A program made the translations under genes and the position numbers. Under the pieces are notes generated by a model. That model made no database searches and had not been told where the DNA came from. It saw nothing but the letters and a program-made list of their open reading frames with translations. From Fasciolopsis buskii (lineage: Eukaryota; Platyhelminthes; Trematoda; Plagiorchiida; Fasciolidae), in contig LUCM01003878.1 of assembly GCA_008360955.1 (NCBI GenBank), positions 118,564-182,563 of the forward strand: a stretch of 64,000 nucleotides of DNA, given 5' to 3'. Below, one piece after another: positions 58,358 to 64,000 of this stretch; the stretch's first letter is position 1, and each line of letters begins with the position of its first letter.

Positions 58358-59274
58358 TGACTGAATGACAGTTAAGAATAATCAGTCTGTAGCGTGGCAA
58401 AATGCGTGAACTACGTAACCACTGGACTTTACCGAGTATGTCAATTTAGACTACCGCGTTAAGGTCTACGAGATATATCTCAGCCTCACATCCAGTGACG
58501 TTCTTGCGTTCGAGGTATTTTAGCTTGTCTCTAGTTCTTCCTATTTCTGACCGTGTGGTTCTTCTTTCACTATTACTCAGTAAATGAAACCAAAACAATG
58601 ATTCTGAAGGTCTGTCTTAATAGATTTTGTGGTTGTTGGCTTTCTAGAGGTTCTGACTGTTGATTTTGGTGTTTAAGTTGTAATCGTTCCATCGTTAGTC
58701 CTGTGACATCATAAGTGCAAGATTGAGGGTTGGGAAAAACCGAAGTGAATTGAAGTGAAATCACATACATCGAAATCATCATTCCAAAGTGGGCTGCCCG
58801 TGGCAATTATGCTGGTTATTTATTTCAGTCTGAGTGCAGTTGTCTACGTCTTCAATGCCTGAAGATTAGAAAGAAAAACTCCGTTTATAATCTGGTATCA
58901 AGACACTATGGGATCTTGCCATATCTCCAGAAACTTCATCTCAACTTCGAATTTCTCGTTTTTTTTGAGTCCAAAGAATAAGTGACTGAAATAAACCAGA
59001 AAATAGCCCTGCTCTCAGATGATACTTGTTATCTATACCTGAGCACACTCCAGACCCCCTGAAAGAAGCGCTGTGCACAGTTCATTGCACTTGTTATTTC
59101 TTCCACGCTCCATCGCCGCTCCATCGACTATCCATCGGGATCTTTTCAAGTGACGGCTGGGTACTTCAGACAATATAGCAAATTACCATCATCAAAGTGG
59201 TTAATGATTGTCTAAACTAAGTAGATTTGGTCTGGTTTATTCAATAAAATCGTTTTTTTAGTTTCTATTCCTAG

Positions 59275-59338
59275 AAAAGCCGACCGCACACCAGCAGAAC
59301 GTAGACCGGGTTTCATTATCACACGAAAAAGCGAAGCC
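59275..59338 (+). CDS. DUF4200 coiled-coil axonemal protein, exon 2
   Basis: The acceptor is tttctattcctag and the donor gtgaga, phase 2 to phase 0. It reads KADRTPAERRPGFIITRKSE. An acceptor at 59261 (cgtttttttag, phase 1) would add SIPR but does not match exon 1. The next intron is only 61 bases. The 'RKSEADEM' part spans the junction with exon 3 and sits where the family has its conserved N-terminal 'L..KR.EM' stretch. Confidence 0.65.
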
Positions 59339-59399
59339 GTGAGAATGTTCACTTCTGATCGGTGAAATTTTTACTCTTCTTCCCAATCCCATCACACAG

Positions 59400-59614
59400 G
59401 ATGAGATGACCAAAAGTTTTGAACGTCGTATAATTATCAATGACCAATGCGATGAGTTTGAACAGCGACGGGTGAACTTCAAACAGTTTATTTTGGACAA
59501 TATGACTAAGATGCGTCGTCAAGATTATGCGTTCAAAGAGAGTAAACGCATTCAAGAACTTGGCCAAATTGAACTGAGTCGTATCCGGCAGGCAATAGAA
59601 AAAGCATTAAAAAG
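59400..59614 (+). CDS. DUF4200 coiled-coil axonemal protein, exon 3
   Basis: The acceptor is cccatcacacag and the donor gtaaat, phase 0 to phase 2. It encodes the first two thirds of the DUF4200 domain (about residues 70-141). DEMTKSFERRIIINDQCDEF is followed by EQRRVNFKQFILDNMTKMRR, then a long charged helix, IQELGQIELSRIRQAIEKAL. The 'RR..F..FI.DN' element matches the 'L..F..FL.EN' signature of CFAP73, CCDC42 and CFAP100. Those proteins act in the modifier-of-inner-arms complex on motile axonemes, or in sperm flagella. The role here is inferred from family only. Confidence 0.8.
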
Positions 59615-62600
59615 GTAAATAACTCTGTGTAAGTAAGCGAATAATCATATTGTCTTAATGCCTCAATGTTTGAACGCACAAAATAATACATAAACATTTT
59701 TGAAGTATCAGCTATGCTCGTGGTACTTTGCTGTTTTAATCTGCAGTGGTACTAGGGACGCAGAATCAGCAGTGAGATTTTTAAGATATTTTATTTGATA
59801 GTTGGAAACGGGACGACGTTTCTTTTCTTCTGCTGATATTCTACTGCAATTTTACTGTCTCGTTAACAAAAGGAGTTGATGTTATATCCAATTTTCGAAA
59901 GAAGGATTTGGTATGCATCGTAACTGTTAAATCTTTCAGAATTTGCCGAATGTTTACAGTTACTGTGAACCATTGCAAATATGCCAGCCATTCGAGAGCC
60001 ATCTTCCAAGAAGTCCAACTAGGATTACCATTCCAAAACGATGCAGAGTGTAGCATCGGTCCGCTTAAATGGTACATCGTGGGTACCATTAATGGGACGT
60101 ATGGTAATCACTTTGCTTCAGACAGTGAATTGGTGACTTACTTATTTCACTAGCTACATAAATATAAATGCGAGTTTAAATGTCTTGCCAAAAATCACGC
60201 AACAATTATCATATAAACACTTTACGTTCCAGTATGTTTAAATAATGGAAGAAGATACATTCGTATTCACGTTATTCAGCAGGAAGTGCCGAAGTTTTCG
60301 ACAATAAGCTCGGTTTCAGTATTACTTAGTCGGCACGTATTCTAGAAATCTAGTCTAGATCTCATTTTAGCCAACGCCTTTACATTTTGGTCATAAAGCA
60401 ACATGAGGACACTAGGAAGAACAAAGTAAAGTTACGTATTGCTAAAAATATAGCTTGATAAACCCCCCCTAGTCAATGGTCCTCCCACGTTTTCGTATGG
60501 GCCCAGCATTTGGCGTTTGAAATTATTTCTAGACCATGTTCTGAAAACCTCTAGAATATCTACTCTCATTGCTCGTTGGATTATCGCATGATGAAGTGCG
60601 GCACATCTGAGACAATATCAAGATTCAGGCTCTGATATGTCTTCTGTGAACCATGCTCTCGAGATGAACTTGCTTTTGTTCGACTTGAGTCAAATTATAA
60701 AAAATCATTCCGCTCCAAATAGCATTTAGGGATTACATGTAACAAGGTTCTCCTTTCAATGAAACTGTCATTTTCTAATGCGGCATATCTATGTGAAATA
60801 CGGAACTATCTTCCTCGCAACAATGGCAAACTTCCCCTAAACAAAGTGCCTTCCATTTCAATCTGTTGAAAAGGTCCCTCTCCTTTTAACTGTGTCAGAC
60901 TGGATGGATATGCAAAAGTGAGGTAACGTTTTCGAAGGACTTTTTGCGACAAATATCTATTTCGCTAGCGCTTTGCGAGCCACATGCAATATATCCATCA
61001 GAAAAATTAGTGGACTGCTGACTGAACAAGTTCAACGTTTTCCACTACTTCAAGAGAGATAATTACACCCCTGGTCTTACTGTGCTATTAATTAATACTT
61101 TCTGTCCTCCCAAAAGAATATTTGAAGTGGGTTATTATTCCTTCCATGATCAAAGAACAAACTCTGTCGTAACGTTCCAATAGAACTGCAAATAATCCCG
61201 TGTTCACTTTTGGATGTAATTGATTTGCTGTACGAAAGACGTGTGCCTGACATAAGTTGTTCACTTAGTGGTGTGTAAGTGAACTTGCTTAGTGTTTATA
61301 CATAAAAATCTAAATTGAGCACGGCTCTTATCTGTTTCATTACTCCCTACGTTGTGGCATCCTAAGGTTTCACTGCTTCTATTCCATTGCTGAACTGTCA
61401 AAAAAACAAAGTAAGAGATTAACTTAGCGCATGGATGACCCTGACCCCCTACAGTGCAAACCATGTCACCTCTTAAATGAAATCTCTGCACTTCACGATC
61501 AGCAATGATTATTTAATCCCATTACCATAAAATATCGGAACTTTAATGAAGGCGTAATCGTAATTAGAATATCAATTATGTGCTTATGTCGGACAAGCGA
61601 GTAGTTGGCATTTACGAATGTTCATTGGGGTATGCCTTAAGTGCTTTATAAGTAAGTTTACAAACTTTTCGTATAGATTAAGAGTCCATCATTTATGTTC
61701 AGAATATTTTATTTCAACAACCAAGGTCATCAGCATTTTATTGGCCTCATTACTGTCTATAAGCAAATATACTAATAAAGACGTGCAAATAAACTTAGGA
61801 TATTTGCTGGTAATTCCTTATGCTTCGTAAGTGAAACGACCGGCTTGAAAATAAGCATGGTGCCAACGCAACAACATTTAAATGGAACATGACAGAAGGT
61901 GGACAAATAGGGCAAACAGTAGGCTATAGCAAACCATTTGTTTCTTAACGATTTCACCGTAGATATTTTACTTTTCTTTAGTTGTTTAGTCATAATTTTT
62001 TAAGAGGGACGAGTCCTACAGACAGGCCTCACAGCATTGGTTCCACTTACTTTGGTTTTAGGTTAATTTAGAAACATTTTCCTTTTTAATGTCATGCCAT
62101 GACATAAGAACAACAAGTGAGATGCTATCCTTCATGTTGACTTTCGTCCCGCATCATCATTTATAGAATCTTTAAGCCTTGTAGTCTTCGTCTTTGGGTG
62201 ATCCAGCCACAAAGATCTAAGTGAATTAGACCAGTCACTTATATTCAATTTTTTTGGTTGTCCATCAGCTGGCTCGAGTCAGCGCTGATAGGCCCGCATC
62301 ACCAGCCCATAGCATGGTCATTTCAGTCGGTATTCCCAAGTATGAACTCAAAACTATCGAGGCCATTCAACAATTGAATCTATTCAGAGAGCTCAGACGC
62401 AGCCATGAATATGTAATGATGGTCAGAAAATTCAACGCAGTCGGTGGCTGATCACTGCAGTTTGTACTTAACATATTTTCACCTGTACGGGTGCCGGCGG
62501 GTAAATTGTAAGCAATCAGACTGATCGAGAGTGATGCCATTGGCATGCTCTCAGGGGAACATTGTTCACCAATTAATCTACGTAACCAAGCACGGTGGTT

Positions 62601-62959
62601 AGCACAGACTATGAGTGAAGACAACGTGCTTGGACAGAAAACTGATCCATTCGGCGAATATCGCTTACATGAATTTGTTTACTACAAACAGTTTCGATAT
62701 AAGCACGTACACATAGACTTACGCGGTTACTCGGTTCACCTAAAGCCTACCCATTTGGCGGCCTTCTCAAACAAAACAGTTCTTATTTTCTGGACAGCTA
62801 TGTGCACGAAAGTGTCCAGAGGGATCTTACGGCCCGACGGTTATTTTCGCCGGCAGCTGCACAACTTTATTTTGTTTCGCGCTGTAGTTCACGATATCCA
62901 GACCAATTAATATTTTGTTGATCAAAACAGTATTTACTCCCATTTTTATTCCATTCTAG
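59615..62959. other. Intron 3 of the DUF4200 gene
   Basis: No repeat family was clearly recognised. Frames at 59908-60153, 62254-62451 and 62545-62910 (plus) and 62367-62624 (minus) are unassigned. A short cccccc run is at about 60464. Confidence 0.4.
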
Positions 62960-63042
62960 ACGCGAGCTTCTTCAAGAAAAATTATCTCACTTGAAAGTAT
63001 ATGAAAAGTTCGTTTCGGACGCGCTAAATCTGCTGCCCAAAA
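62960..63042 (+). CDS. DUF4200 coiled-coil axonemal protein, exon 4
   Basis: The acceptor is ttattccattctag and the donor a consensus gtaagt, phase 2 to phase 1. It reads RELLQEKLSHLKVYEKFVSD, then ALNLLPK, completing the DUF4200 domain. The 'LL..K......Y..F...AL.LLP' end fits CFAP73 best among the relatives I know, since that family has an 'AL.LLP' here. CCDC42 has a different ending. The paralogue assignment is tentative. Confidence 0.75.
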
Positions 63043-63988
63043 GTAAGTGAGTGTGGGCTAAATTGACAGAGGACAGACTTCATGGTCTGCTGTATGTGAC
63101 GAATATCACCGGCACAGAATCAGGTGTCACGTAAGCTTGCAGAGCGTAGCGTCACTAGCTAATGTCTAATAACGAAGAAGTGGTCCGTGATGAAGTTCGG
63201 ATCATTGCTGGTAGCTTAAACTTTATATTCCGCTTTAGTCTAAGTGAATCGTGTTATGCAGTATCAAAGCTGAAAAACGAAGTTATTAAATCTCAAGGAA
63301 AAAGCAATCGTTTGTGCAAAAGCAGACTGTCCAGATTTTTCCTCTTGAATTACTCACAAGAGCTGGTTGGATTTGCTGCTGAGGATCGTAATGCCCTATG
63401 TTATGTTTGCAGGTTGTGGCCTTTCTCATCGGAAATGTTCTGTAGCTGTCTGTATTTGACCACAGAGGCATAGTTGAAATCAGGTGAGAATACGTAATGA
63501 GCAATGGACAAGTATTTTGGACCCGGATAACCGCTTTCTGACTGACGTAATTAATCTGTCACAAAAAGATGCCCCGGACATGTTTCTCATATATCTGACC
63601 GCCGTCTATTTTTCCGTGTTATTTTACACACTTGCTGGTCTAGGCTGGAAGGAGCGACGAGGCAGTCACTTTCTGGGCTGATTAACGAAATGAAACCAGC
63701 TTTTGTACCGGCCTTGTTTGGCAACTTCCCCCTTGGTCTGGAGACGAATTTTGTTCTTGATTAGTGACACTGACAGACATGCCTCCGAATCGAAGCCTGT
63801 GGCGAAAATGCCTTATAAATTGACAGCAGGTCTTTCGTACCACAAACCGAAACAATGAAAGAGCACTTCGAAAAAATTTTAAATTGTGTGACATAAAAAC
63901 AAACCTAATTCTTCTGCTACCATAAGCCGATCAAACCAGACGGTGTGGCGACAGCCGCTGGGAAATGAACCGTATCTCTCGTTTTCAG
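63043..63988. other. Intron 4 of the DUF4200 gene
   Basis: The + frame 63162-63473 and the opposing frames show no domain and no splice logic. Nothing else was seen. Confidence 0.4.
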
Positions 63989-64000
63989 GAAACAACAGTG
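63989..64000 (+). CDS. DUF4200 coiled-coil axonemal protein, exon 5 (start only)
   Basis: A strong acceptor, cgtatctctcgttttcag, is followed by 12 bases to the window edge. Entered in phase 1 it gives Arg-Asn-Asn-Ser with no stop. The gene continues beyond the window, where the rest of the protein should lie. Confidence 0.45.

Larger units (their letters stand above)
53312..59274. other. Intron 1 of the DUF4200 gene, retroelement-rich
   Basis: About 6 kb holding two head-to-head LINE copies (53635-54110 minus, 54650-55995 plus), a TA microsatellite, and unassigned frames at 55933-56371 (minus), 57325-57654 (minus) and 57950-58357 (minus). Confidence 0.55.

Noticed and set aside
1..64000. CRISPR array, bacterial operon or phage content
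   Set aside because: No regularly spaced repeats, no compact unspliced genes and no ribosome-binding sites; all coding evidence is split by GT-AG introns.

Overview
The window looks like nuclear DNA of a flatworm, most likely a parasitic trematode. This is inferred, not proven. It is AT-rich and intron-rich, with strict GT-AG splice sites. Introns range from about 32 bases to several kilobases, and there is one 20-base micro-exon. The introns carry decayed non-LTR retrotransposons, a Penelope-like remnant, a Gypsy-type gag fragment, tRNA-derived SINEs and TA microsatellites. No complete gene, rRNA or bacterial feature is present.

About 4.0-51.8 kb (+ strand): a chain of exons that I read as one very large gene, or possibly two in tandem. 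I built it by matching acceptors, donors and codon phase by eye. The best-supported exons are 4006-4484, 9823-9911, 10586-10687, 10747-10821, 11856-11875 (micro-exon), 12223-12282, 14820-14975, 16683-17565, 17627-17685, 17754-17862, 19168-19815, 26247-26851, 33153-33272 and a giant exon ending at 37787. Likely continuations are 39654-39802, 41893-41918, 41951-42060, 42292-42483, 46893-47030, 48178-48279, 50000-50141, 50196-50223 and 51676-51783 or 51849. I do not recognise the product. It combines a repeated all-helical module, which recurs in at least five exons, with a long Ser/Lys/Glu-rich, probably disordered centre. The true start codon was not found. The stop is uncertain: either near 37.9 kb or near 51.85 kb.

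About 53.2 kb to the end (+ strand): the first exons of a second gene, 53169-53311, 59275-59338, 59400-59614, 62960-63042 and probably 63989 onward. All phases agree. It encodes a coiled-coil protein of the DUF4200 family (CFAP73/CCDC42/CFAP100 type), which are ciliary or flagellar axoneme proteins.

Repeats: a 575-base near-identical direct repeat (2748-3322 and 6266-6840) brackets the first exon. A SINE family with a common tail but different tRNA-like heads lies at 13.95, 18.0, 23.8 and 39.0 kb. A second tRNA-like fold-back family lies at 15.6, 49.1 and 52.1 kb. LINE reverse-transcriptase relics lie at 28.4 (-), 40.0 (-), 45.0 (+), 53.6 (-) and 54.7 kb (+). A few antisense open frames inside large introns may be exons of nested genes, but support is weak.
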